In this document: positions 54,736 through 61,831 of the stretch, piece after piece | Layout of the letters: each line of letters opens with the position of its first letter | Position numbering within the stretch: position 1 is the first letter of the stretch | DNA from: JAICMB01 sp963795935 | GTDB taxonomy: Bacteria; Acidobacteriota; Terriglobia; Bryobacterales; Bryobacteraceae | Assembly: GCA_963795935.1 (NCBI GenBank) | Contig: CAWCJO010000003.1 | Span: 558,001 to 622,000 of the forward strand | DNA length: 64,000 nucleotides | Direction: 5' to 3' | Program-made: the position numbers and the translations under genes | The notes under the pieces: generated by a model | Seen by the model: the letters and a program-made list of their open reading frames with translations, nothing else | Database searches by the model: none | Told to the model about the DNA's origin: nothing

Positions 54736-55878
54736 ATGGAAGATATGGCCGCCTTCGCCTACCGCTCCTGGGTTGAGATTTCGCTCCTCCGGATCGCCGA
54801 AAATTTCGAAGCGGTACGCGCCGTCGTGGGCCCCGACGTAGAGGTCATGCCCGTCGTAAAGGCCGACGCCTATCGCCACGGCGCGGTCGAAGTCTCCCGT
54901 ACGCTGACGGCCGCCGGCGCGCGCTGGCTGGCGGTCAGCAACGTCGAGGAAGGGGCCGTCTTACGCGACGCCGGCATTACGGCGCGCGTCCTCGTCATGG
55001 CCGACTTCCTGCCCGCCGAGCGCCGCGCCCTGTGCGATTACGATTTGACGCCCGTCATTCACAATCTCGACGACATCCCGGCATGGGACGAATTGGCCGC
55101 CGCGCGCGGCCACGCGGCGCCTTATCACCTCAAAATCGACAGCGGAATGGGCCGCCTGGGGACGCGCGAATCCGCTGCCCGCATCGCCTCGACGGTACTC
55201 GCCGCCCCGCACGCCCGCATCGAGGGCTTGATGACGCACTTCGCCTCCGCCGCCGATTACAGCAGCACCCAAACGGAGGATCAGCTCCGCTACTTCGAGA
55301 ACATTTGCGCGGAGTTGGCGGACTTCGGCGTCGCCCCCCAATACCTGCATCTTTCGAGCACCATCCCCGTCGCCTACGGCCGCCGCCGCGCTTGGCAAAA
55401 GATGGTCCGCCCCGGCCACGCCATCTACGGTTATGTTTCGCCCCCCTCGCGCGGCGCCGCGCCCGAAAACCTCCTGCGCGTGAAACCTGCCTTGAGCTGG
55501 AAAACAACCGTTCTCGCCGTCAAAGACCTTCCCGAAGGCGCCCTGGTCGGCTACGGCGGCATGTTCCGCGCGCCGCGCCCCATCAGAATCGCCGTGCTCG
55601 CCGCCGGATACGCCGACGGAATCCCCCACCGCCTCTCCAATCGCGGCCGCGTCATCGCCGCCGGTAAGCTCGCCCCAATTATCGGCGCCGTCTCCATGGA
55701 TCTCACCACCATCGACGCCACCCACAGCCCCCATCTGATGGTCGGCGATCCGGTCATCCTCCTCGGCTCGGAAAACGGCGTCACCATCGACGCCCAGCAG
55801 ATCGCCCGCACCGCCGGAGCCATCTCCTACAGCGTCCTGTGCGGCATCCATGCCCGCGTGAAACGGATCTATATATAG
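54736..55878 (+). CDS. alr: Alanine racemase
   Basis: 380 aa. PLP lysine K42 in 'VMPVVKADAYRHGA', the fold-type III barrel ('HLKIDSGMGRLGTRES', 'IEGLMTHFASAADYSSTQTE', 'VRPGHAIYGYVSPPS') and a C-terminal beta domain with 'GALVGYGGMFRAPRPIRI', whose Tyr corresponds to the second catalytic base. It interconverts L- and D-alanine for peptidoglycan. ATG 54736 is chosen; the frame extends to 54622 but that part antiparallels the SRPBCC promoter. A second ATG at 54745 is possible. No strong RBS is visible. Confidence 0.94.
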   Translation: MEDMAAFAYRSWVEISLLRIAENFEAVRAVVGPDVEVMPVVKADAYRHGAVEVSRTLTAAGARWLAVSNVEEGAVLRDAGITARVLVMADFLPAERRALCDYDLTPVIHNLDDIPAWDELAAARGHAAPYHLKIDSGMGRLGTRESAARIASTVLAAPHARIEGLMTHFASAADYSSTQTEDQLRYFENICAELADFGVAPQYLHLSSTIPVAYGRRRAWQKMVRPGHAIYGYVSPPSRGAAPENLLRVKPALSWKTTVLAVKDLPEGALVGYGGMFRAPRPIRIAVLAAGYADGIPHRLSNRGRVIAAGKLAPIIGAVSMDLTTIDATHSPHLMVGDPVILLGSENGVTIDAQQIARTAGAISYSVLCGIHARVKRIYI

Positions 55879-55908
55879 AACCGACCCGTTCCCGCCGAAA
55901 TAACGAGT

Positions 55909-56496
55909 GTGCCGGTAAACTATTACGATCTGCTGCAGGTCCACCCGCGCGCCGAAGTGGAAACCATTCACCGCGTTTACCGCCTCTTCGCCGCCCGCTA
56001 TCACCCCGATAACAAGCACTCCGGCGACGCCGACCGTTTCCGCCAGATCCACGAAGCGTATCAGGCGCTCAGCGACCCCGCCGCCCGCGCCGCCTACGAC
56101 AAACAGCTCGAAGAGAACCAGCCCGCCGCCCTGCCTATTTTCCAGAGCAAGGAATTCACCGACGGCATCGACGCCGAGCCGAAAATCCGCGTTGGCGTGT
56201 TGTGCCTGCTCTACGCCAAGCGCCGCGCCAACCCCAGCCTGGCCGCCTTATCCATGCTCGATCTCGAAAGTCTCATGTCCTTCCCGCGCGAGCATCTGGA
56301 ATTCGCCATGTGGTACCTGAAAGGCCGCCGCTTCATCACGCAAGACGATCGCAGCAGCTTCGTCATCACCCCCGAAGGCGTCGAGCATCTGGAATCGCAG
56401 CTACCCAACAACGACATCCTCTATAAAATCTTCCGCGCCTCCGAATCCGGCGTGATGGTATTTCCAAAAGGTCTGCTGGCCACCAAGCACCGCTAG
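55909..56496 (+). CDS. J-domain protein with a C-terminal winged-helix-like region
   Basis: 195 aa from GTG 55909. J-domain residues ~3-65 with the HPD motif in 'AARYHPDNKHSGDADRFRQI', then a C-terminal domain 'KIRVGVLCLLYAKRRANPSL', 'FPREHLEFAMWYLKGRRFIT' and 'FVITPEGVEHLESQL', which looks like a winged helix. There is no Gly/Phe or zinc region, so it is a class C co-chaperone that delivers a specific client to DnaK. It follows alanine racemase by 30 nt and may share its transcript. The C-terminal domain call is by eye. Confidence 0.85.
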   Translation: MPVNYYDLLQVHPRAEVETIHRVYRLFAARYHPDNKHSGDADRFRQIHEAYQALSDPAARAAYDKQLEENQPAALPIFQSKEFTDGIDAEPKIRVGVLCLLYAKRRANPSLAALSMLDLESLMSFPREHLEFAMWYLKGRRFITQDDRSSFVITPEGVEHLESQLPNNDILYKIFRASESGVMVFPKGLLATKHR

Positions 56497-56876
56497 GTTT
56501 TTCGGCTGCGGCGCAATTTTTGATCGGCTGGGCGGTTGAAGCTACTTTGAAAACGACGAATCGCCTGGCGCCGCAAGCCCACAATATGGAAACACGTCAG
56601 CCCAATCCGGCAAGAGACTGGCAACTCCAAGGGCTTCTTACATCGCTCGCATTTGTATACGTAATTCTTGTCGAGCACGACGATTGATACGCACCCCGGC
56701 GTCTTGCAACATTCGCAATCTTGATCCGGGATCTCCTGTTCGGAGACGTAGTCGGATTTTCCGCAGGTTAGGCAGCCTTGGGAAACAAAACCGCCTTCCT
56801 TGCTTCGAACAAGAAGCGCCCTGGAGCCGCAGCATCTAGAGGGGCGAAGACTGAGAATTAGACGAGGGGCTTTCAC
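56493..56876 (-). CDS. Cys-rich zinc-ribbon-like hypothetical protein
   Basis: 127 aa. Cysteine pairs: 'CLTCGK', 'CECCKTPGC' and 'YKCERCKKPLELP' form at least two treble-clef-like zinc sites. The tail is basic. No known family recognised. It converges with the J-domain gene, overlapping by four bases. ATG 56876; shorter starts are possible. The regular Cys spacing favours a real protein. Confidence 0.6.
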   Translation of the reverse strand: MKAPRLILSLRPSRCCGSRALLVRSKEGGFVSQGCLTCGKSDYVSEQEIPDQDCECCKTPGCVSIVVLDKNYVYKCERCKKPLELPVSCRIGLTCFHIVGLRRQAIRRFQSSFNRPADQKLRRSRKT

Positions 56877-57081
56877 GGCTCAAGAAGCCTCATTACTCAG
56901 CTCGGTACGATCCACGTAGTGGTTTGCGGGCCGTCGTTTTCATGAGGCTTTTTGGGATTATACATGAGCCGACCGGCCAGCGGAAGTTTGCAGTAGCGAC
57001 TACCGCCCGCCGAGGGTCCGGCTGGAGCGGCGGTTCTCGAAAACTGCCGTCATTGGAAGATCCGCGCCTCCTCCTGTTACG

Positions 57082-58164
57082 ATGCCTCTTGTGTTCTCTC
57101 CACGCGTCTTGATCTCCGGCTCTTGCGGCGTCATCGGGTCCCAGGTGGCCCTCTTTTTCGCCCGCCAGGGCTTCCAGGTCATCGGCCTCGACAATAATCA
57201 GCGCGCCGTTTTCTTCGGACCCGAAGGCGACACCGCGTGGGTGCTCGACCTCCTGCGCCGCGAAATCCCGACGTACCGCCACGAGGCCCTCGACATTCGC
57301 GACCGCGCCGCCCTGCTCGCGCTCGTCAAAGAAGTCCGCCCCAATTTGATCGTCCATGCCGCCGCCCAGCCCTCGCACGACCGCGCCGCCGCGATACCCT
57401 TTCTCGACTTCGAGGTCAACGCCCTCGGAACCCTTCACATGCTCGAAGCCGCGCGGCAGTTTTGCCCCGAATCGCCCTTCATCCACATGTCGACCAATAA
57501 GGTCTACGGCGACGGTCCCAACATGATCCGCCTCAAAGAAATGCCCACGCGCTGGGATTACGACGATCCCGCTCACACGCACGGCATCGCCGAAAATTTC
57601 TCCATCGACCAGTCCAAGCACTCCCTGTTCGGCGCTTCGAAAGTGGCGAGCGACGTCATGACGCAGGAGTACGGCCGCTACTTCAACCTGCCTACATGCT
57701 GCCTGCGCGGAGGCTGCTTGACGGGGCCGAACCATTCCGGCGTGGAGCTGCACGGCTTCCTCAGCTACCTGATGAAGTGCAACGTCGAAGGCCGCGAATA
57801 CAAAGTGTTCGGCTACAAGGGCAAACAGGTCCGCGACAACCTGCACTCGGAGGACGCGGCGCGCTTCATGTACGAATTTTGGAAGCGCCCGCGAGTCGCC
57901 GAAGTCTACAACCTGGGAGGCGGCAAAGAGAACGCCTGCTCCATTCTGGAAGCCTTTCAAATGGCCCAAGATGTCACCGGCCAGCCGATGAAGTGGCGTT
58001 ACGTGGACGAAAACCGCAGCGGCGATCACATCTGCTACTACAGCGATCTCCGAAAAATGAAAGCGCATTACCCGCACTGGAGCGTCGACAAAAATTTGGC
58101 CGATATTTTCGAGGAGGTCGGCAAGAGCTGGATGGAGCGCCTGACGCAAAGCGCGGCGCGATGA
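57082..58164 (+). CDS. NAD-dependent epimerase (CDP-paratose/UDP-glucose epimerase type)
   Basis: 360 aa. N-terminal NAD-binding loop 'VLISGSCGVIGSQVALFFAR' (Gly-x2-Gly-x2-Gly kept although Ala/Phe positions differ), 'VIGLDNNQRAVFFGPEGDTA', then 'FIHMSTNKVYGDGPNMIRL', 'DQSKHSLFGASKVASDVM' with a candidate YxxxK replaced by FxxxK, and 'CCLRGGCLTGPNHSGVELHG'. Most like CDP-tyvelose/paratose 2-epimerases. The Tyr-to-Phe change in the catalytic pair is notable. The stop overlaps the next gene's ATG (ATGA). First of a three-gene operon. Confidence 0.85.
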   Translation: MPLVFSPRVLISGSCGVIGSQVALFFARQGFQVIGLDNNQRAVFFGPEGDTAWVLDLLRREIPTYRHEALDIRDRAALLALVKEVRPNLIVHAAAQPSHDRAAAIPFLDFEVNALGTLHMLEAARQFCPESPFIHMSTNKVYGDGPNMIRLKEMPTRWDYDDPAHTHGIAENFSIDQSKHSLFGASKVASDVMTQEYGRYFNLPTCCLRGGCLTGPNHSGVELHGFLSYLMKCNVEGREYKVFGYKGKQVRDNLHSEDAARFMYEFWKRPRVAEVYNLGGGKENACSILEAFQMAQDVTGQPMKWRYVDENRSGDHICYYSDLRKMKAHYPHWSVDKNLADIFEEVGKSWMERLTQSAAR

Positions 58165-59231
58165 AGATCCTGATCGCGGGCGTGTGCGGCTTCGTGGGAA
58201 GCTCGCTCGCCGCGGCGCTGCTGGAGCGCGGCGATGGCTTATCCATCGCCGGCATCGATAATCTCATGCGCGCCGGATCGGAAACCAACCGGCTGCGTTT
58301 GCGAAAACTCGGCGTCGCGGTGATTCACGGCGATCTTCGTTGCCCCAGCGATTGCGAGTCGCTCCCCGCGGCCGATTGGGTGATCGATGCGGCCGCGCAA
58401 CCCAGCGTGCTCGCCGGCGTAGAAGGCGGCGAGTGCGGTAGCCGGCAGCTTCTCGAGCACAACCTTGCCGCTATCGTAAACGTTCTCGAATACTGCAAAA
58501 CGCACCGCGCCGGACTGATTTTGTTGAGCAGCAGCCGCGTCTATTCCATTCCGGCCTTGACGGCGCTGCCGCTGCGCGACACGGGCGAGTCATTCGCATT
58601 GGACGACACCCGGCCGCTGCCGCGCGGAGCCTCGGCCAACGGCATCGCCGTGGAATTCTCGACGGCCCCTCCGGTCTCACTTTACGGGAGCACGAAACTC
58701 GCCGCCGAAACCATAGCTCTGGAATACGGCGAGGCCTTTCAATTCCCCGTCTGGGTCAATCGCTGCGGCGTGCTCGCCGGAGCCGGTCAATTCGGAACCC
58801 CGCGGCAAGGCATCTTCTCGTACTGGATCAACGCCCACCTACGCCGCCGCCCGCTTCGATACATTGGATTCGATGGAGCGGGCAAGCAGTCGAGAGACGC
58901 GTTGCATCCGCGCGACCTCGCCGTTCTCGCGCATTCGCAAATGCGCGGGGCAAGACACGGCGGCGAGCGCGTCTACACCGCCGGAGGCGGCCCCGCCAAC
59001 GCCATGTCGCTAGCGCAGTTGAACTCCTGGTGCGACCGCCGTTTCGGCGCGTACGCGCCGCAATCCGATCCCCGGCCGCGCCCTTGGGACATCCCCTGGA
59101 TGGCGATCGACAACAGCGCCGCCGCCCGCGATTTCCTGTGGCGCCCGACTATCGCCATCGACGCCATTGTGTCTGAAATCGCCGCGCACGCCGAGCAGAA
59201 TCCGGATTGGCTGGAACGAAGCGGTCTGTGA
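58161..59231 (+). CDS. Second NAD-dependent sugar epimerase/dehydratase
   Basis: 356 aa. NAD loop 'ILIAGVCGFVGSSLAAALLE', 'IAGIDNLMRAGSETNRLRLR', 'WVIDAAAQPSVLAG', catalytic-site segments 'LILLSSSRVYSIPALTALPL' and 'VSLYGSTKLAAETIALEY' with YxxxK, and 'RCGVLAGAGQFGTPRQGIFS'. Extended-SDR protein acting on a nucleotide sugar. ATGA overlap with the first epimerase and GTGA overlap with the glycosyltransferase. Together the two epimerases should make an unusual sugar nucleotide for the GT2 enzyme. Confidence 0.9.
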   Translation: MKILIAGVCGFVGSSLAAALLERGDGLSIAGIDNLMRAGSETNRLRLRKLGVAVIHGDLRCPSDCESLPAADWVIDAAAQPSVLAGVEGGECGSRQLLEHNLAAIVNVLEYCKTHRAGLILLSSSRVYSIPALTALPLRDTGESFALDDTRPLPRGASANGIAVEFSTAPPVSLYGSTKLAAETIALEYGEAFQFPVWVNRCGVLAGAGQFGTPRQGIFSYWINAHLRRRPLRYIGFDGAGKQSRDALHPRDLAVLAHSQMRGARHGGERVYTAGGGPANAMSLAQLNSWCDRRFGAYAPQSDPRPRPWDIPWMAIDNSAAARDFLWRPTIAIDAIVSEIAAHAEQNPDWLERSGL

Positions 59232-60001
59232 AGCGCCCGCCTGCGCCCTCGCCCGGGGGTCCTCCGCTGCGCCTGCTCTCGGTCGTCATCCCCGCTCAAA
59301 ACGAAGAATCCGCCATTGCCGCCACCGCCGAACACCTCTACGTCGAGCTCCGTCTGCGCGGCATCGAGCACGAGATCGTGATCGTCGACGACGGCAGCAC
59401 CGACGCCACCTGGAGCGTTCTCGAACAACTACACGCGCGCGTTCCCACCCTGCGCGCGGTTCGCAACGACGGCCCGCACGGTTTTGGACGCGCCGTCATC
59501 CGCGGCTTCGAGCATGCCCAGGGAGACGCCATCGCCATCATGATGGCGGACGAATCCGACGATTGCCGCGATATGGCGCGCTACTGGCAAACGCTCAACG
59601 AAGGCTGGGACGCGGTTTTCGGGTCGCGCTTCGTGCGCGGCGGCGGCGTCATCGATTACCCCCTCCACAAACTGGCGCTGAACCGCATGGCCAACCTATT
59701 TCTGCGCATTCTGTTCCACGTCCCGCTGAACGATTTCACGAACGCATTCAAAGCCTACCGCCGTCACGTCGTCGACGGTTGTCGCCCTTTTCTTTCCCCG
59801 CACTTCAATCTCACCATCGAGCTGCCGCTGAAAACCATCGTGCGCGGCTACTCCTGGACGGTGATCCCGGTCACCTGGCGCAACCGCCGCACCGGCGTCT
59901 CCAAGCTGCAGATCAAGGAAATGGGCAGCCGCTATCTTTTCGTGGCGCTATACTGCTGGCTCGAAAAGTTCTTCAGCGGCGGAGATTACAGGAAGCCCTA
60001 G
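59228..60001 (+). CDS. GT2 glycosyltransferase (polyprenol-phosphate type)
   Basis: 257 aa from GTG 59228. GT-A fold with 'LLSVVIPAQNEESAIAATAE', the first acidic motif 'HEIVIVDDGSTDATWSVLEQ', the DxD-like 'MMADESDD', 'FGSRFVRGGGVIDYP' and 'VIPVTWRNRRTGVSKLQIKE'. The layout is that of DPM1-like polyprenol-phosphate mannosyl/glucosyltransferases that charge undecaprenyl phosphate in the cytosol; no C-terminal membrane pair is seen, so it is the soluble type. The GTGA overlap couples it to the epimerase. The product could feed GT-C enzymes such as that at 11100. Confidence 0.88.
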   Translation: MKRPPAPSPGGPPLRLLSVVIPAQNEESAIAATAEHLYVELRLRGIEHEIVIVDDGSTDATWSVLEQLHARVPTLRAVRNDGPHGFGRAVIRGFEHAQGDAIAIMMADESDDCRDMARYWQTLNEGWDAVFGSRFVRGGGVIDYPLHKLALNRMANLFLRILFHVPLNDFTNAFKAYRRHVVDGCRPFLSPHFNLTIELPLKTIVRGYSWTVIPVTWRNRRTGVSKLQIKEMGSRYLFVALYCWLEKFFSGGDYRKP

Positions 60002-60161
60002 CGCCAAGCCGCCTGCTCACGCGCGCCTCCGGCCCGCGGCCGCGAGCGACGTCGTACGCCCATCTATATCTCGGCGCCGGCCAAAACGCGCTCTCACCCA
60101 AGTGGGAGATACTCGGATTCTCCCCCACCACTCCTCCTGAGATGTTGCCCCGGCGATCGGT
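60002..60161. other. Short gap with no supported gene
   Basis: 160 nt between the GT2 gene and the toxin relic. It probably contains the missing C-terminal coding part of the toxin in decayed form. Nothing recognisable. Confidence 0.5.
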
Positions 60162-60443
60162 TCAAGGTCTTGCCATCATCTGGCCAATGGTTATACGAAG
60201 TTGGTGCGCGTAGATGATGCCGGAAAAATCCCTGTGCTCGCTTAATCGTCGAGCTCCTTCACGCAGGAGATCTTCACTTGCGAAACGAGGACGCGCCCGA
60301 GTTCCGTCTCCGGTCCAACAGCAGTCGTCATCAAATTCCGCTGCGCCGTCTTCCTGCGCCGTGAGCACTTCGATGGAGCGCAATCGCAAAGCGGCGGTGA
60401 CGGCGCGTCGTACGTGCACGTCCATGTAAAACGATACAGTCAA
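60162..60443 (-). pseudogene. DUF5615 PIN-like toxin relic
   Basis: Starts (TTG 60443) with 'FYMDVHVRRAVTAALRLRSI' and 'EVLTAQEDGAAE', diagnostic of DUF5615. In the middle the family sequence 'TELGRVLVSQ' lies in another frame, then the first frame resumes with 'EDLLREGARRL' and 'GIIYAHQLRITIGQ', so two compensating indels are needed. The C-terminal ~40 residues are missing. The TTGA overlap with the DUF433 stop shows the original two-gene operon. Non-functional. Confidence 0.8.
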
Positions 60444-60685
60444 AAGTTCAAAGAGGCCGCTTCAGACGAAGCAGCTTTCGCCGGAACTCCACCATCGGAA
60501 ACGTGCGCGGCAAGCCTGTCGGATTCCTCCAATCCGAGCCCGATCTGCTCATCGACCTTATCCTGATTCTCGTAATAATATGTCAGCGCGCCGTGGATGT
60601 GAGCCAATGAAAGATTAGAGTGTTGAAAGTGGATTTCTTCCGGACTTGACCCGTAAGCGATCTTGTCCAACACAACTTCAGTGAA
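60440..60685 (-). pseudogene. DUF433 antitoxin relic, N-terminus missing
   Basis: The frame retains 'RFTEVVLDKIAYGSSPEEIH' and 'LSLAHIHGALTYYYENQDKV', the second half of DUF433 antitoxins. A TGA precedes 'RFTEVV', so the N-terminal ~35 residues are lost. Family knowledge: DUF433 proteins pair with DUF5615 toxins, which is the order here. Confidence 0.75.
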
Positions 60686-60871
60686 CCTTCACTTCGTTCC
60701 GGCAATCCATATGCCTTCCGCGCGGCGAGAACACTTGGCCAATCAAACACCTGGAGGAAAACTGTAGCGCCAACTGTGGCGCCGGAGAAAACGAAGCGGA
60801 AATCTCGGAATCGGGGCGCCCGGTTCCGCGTCCCGCGATCGCATGGGGACGGCCCGTAAGCCAGGCGAACG

Positions 60872-61630
60872 CTACGTTACGCCGCGATCCGGGAGCGATC
60901 GGTCTCGGACCGGAAATCGCATCGCCTGTTGTTGCGCGGGCGTCAGCGAATCCCAAACGGCATGCGGGAGGGAATCGACCTCGCGACTGCCGTCCGCATA
61001 CCAGGAACGCACATAGCGGACGCTGGCAAGAGCGCGGGGAATGCCGGTCGTATTCGGCGTCCCGCGGTGTAATGCCCACGGATGCCGAATCAGTACATCG
61101 CCGATCTCCAACGGGACTGGCTGCATTCGAATTTCAGCGGTTTCTACAGCGCGAAGCGCCTCCATCCTCGGCATGCGGTGTGTGCCGGGCGCAATTTCCA
61201 AAGGTCCATTCTCCGCCGTTATCCGGACTAAGCCAAAGCTGACGACCAACACATAAGCGGGCAGCAATAGGTCGGGAGCTTCGCTGAACAACGGACGCTG
61301 ATAATCGACATGAACGCCCTGGTAATCCGAGCCGCGCAAAGGCACATCACAGCCCCACTGATCGGCAACGATCCTGTCTCCCATCACGCCGCGCACGATA
61401 CTGAGCGCCTCGTTGTCGAAGAAGAAGTCTGGAGCAAAGCACGGCGGATCAAAAGGCATCGGGAGAAAGTGGCGCTGGGGGCCGCGGTTCGGTTCGTGGG
61501 TCGCGAGATAGGCGAGGAGAACCGGCCAAAACGCGGTGCGGCAGGCATCGATCAAAGGCCGCGCAAAATGTTCCCGGAGTATGCAATAACCCCGCTCTTC
61601 GATCTCGACGATCTTATCTTGAATTTCCAT
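60872..61630 (-). CDS. Phytanoyl-CoA dioxygenase (PhyH) family protein
   Basis: 252 aa. Fe(II) ligands: HxD in 'DYQGVHVDYQRPLFSE' and the distal His in 'HPWALHRGTPNTTG', with the 2-oxoglutarate Arg probably in 'GIPRALASVRYVR'. N-terminus 'IEERGYCILREHFARPLID' is typical. It should hydroxylate an aliphatic substrate using 2-oxoglutarate and O2; the substrate is unknown. Isolated between the toxin relic and tRNA-Asp. Confidence 0.9.
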   Translation of the reverse strand: MEIQDKIVEIEERGYCILREHFARPLIDACRTAFWPVLLAYLATHEPNRGPQRHFLPMPFDPPCFAPDFFFDNEALSIVRGVMGDRIVADQWGCDVPLRGSDYQGVHVDYQRPLFSEAPDLLLPAYVLVVSFGLVRITAENGPLEIAPGTHRMPRMEALRAVETAEIRMQPVPLEIGDVLIRHPWALHRGTPNTTGIPRALASVRYVRSWYADGSREVDSLPHAVWDSLTPAQQQAMRFPVRDRSLPDRGVT

Positions 61631-61712
61631 CGACTGGCGGCGTCCGTGAACTGAAACCAGGGAAACGAGGCGGAAATTACTCAGATCGAGGTTTGGAACC
61701 GATCAGGAAAAT

Positions 61713-61789
<77 letters not shown>

Positions 61790-61831
61790 GAGGTGGAATA
61801 CGTCGGTGATTTCCATCCTAGCACAAGCCTC

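Noticed and set aside
54961..56052. Minus-strand 363-codon frame opposite alanine racemase
   Set aside because: Val/Gly-rich antisense shadow; alanine racemase is certain.
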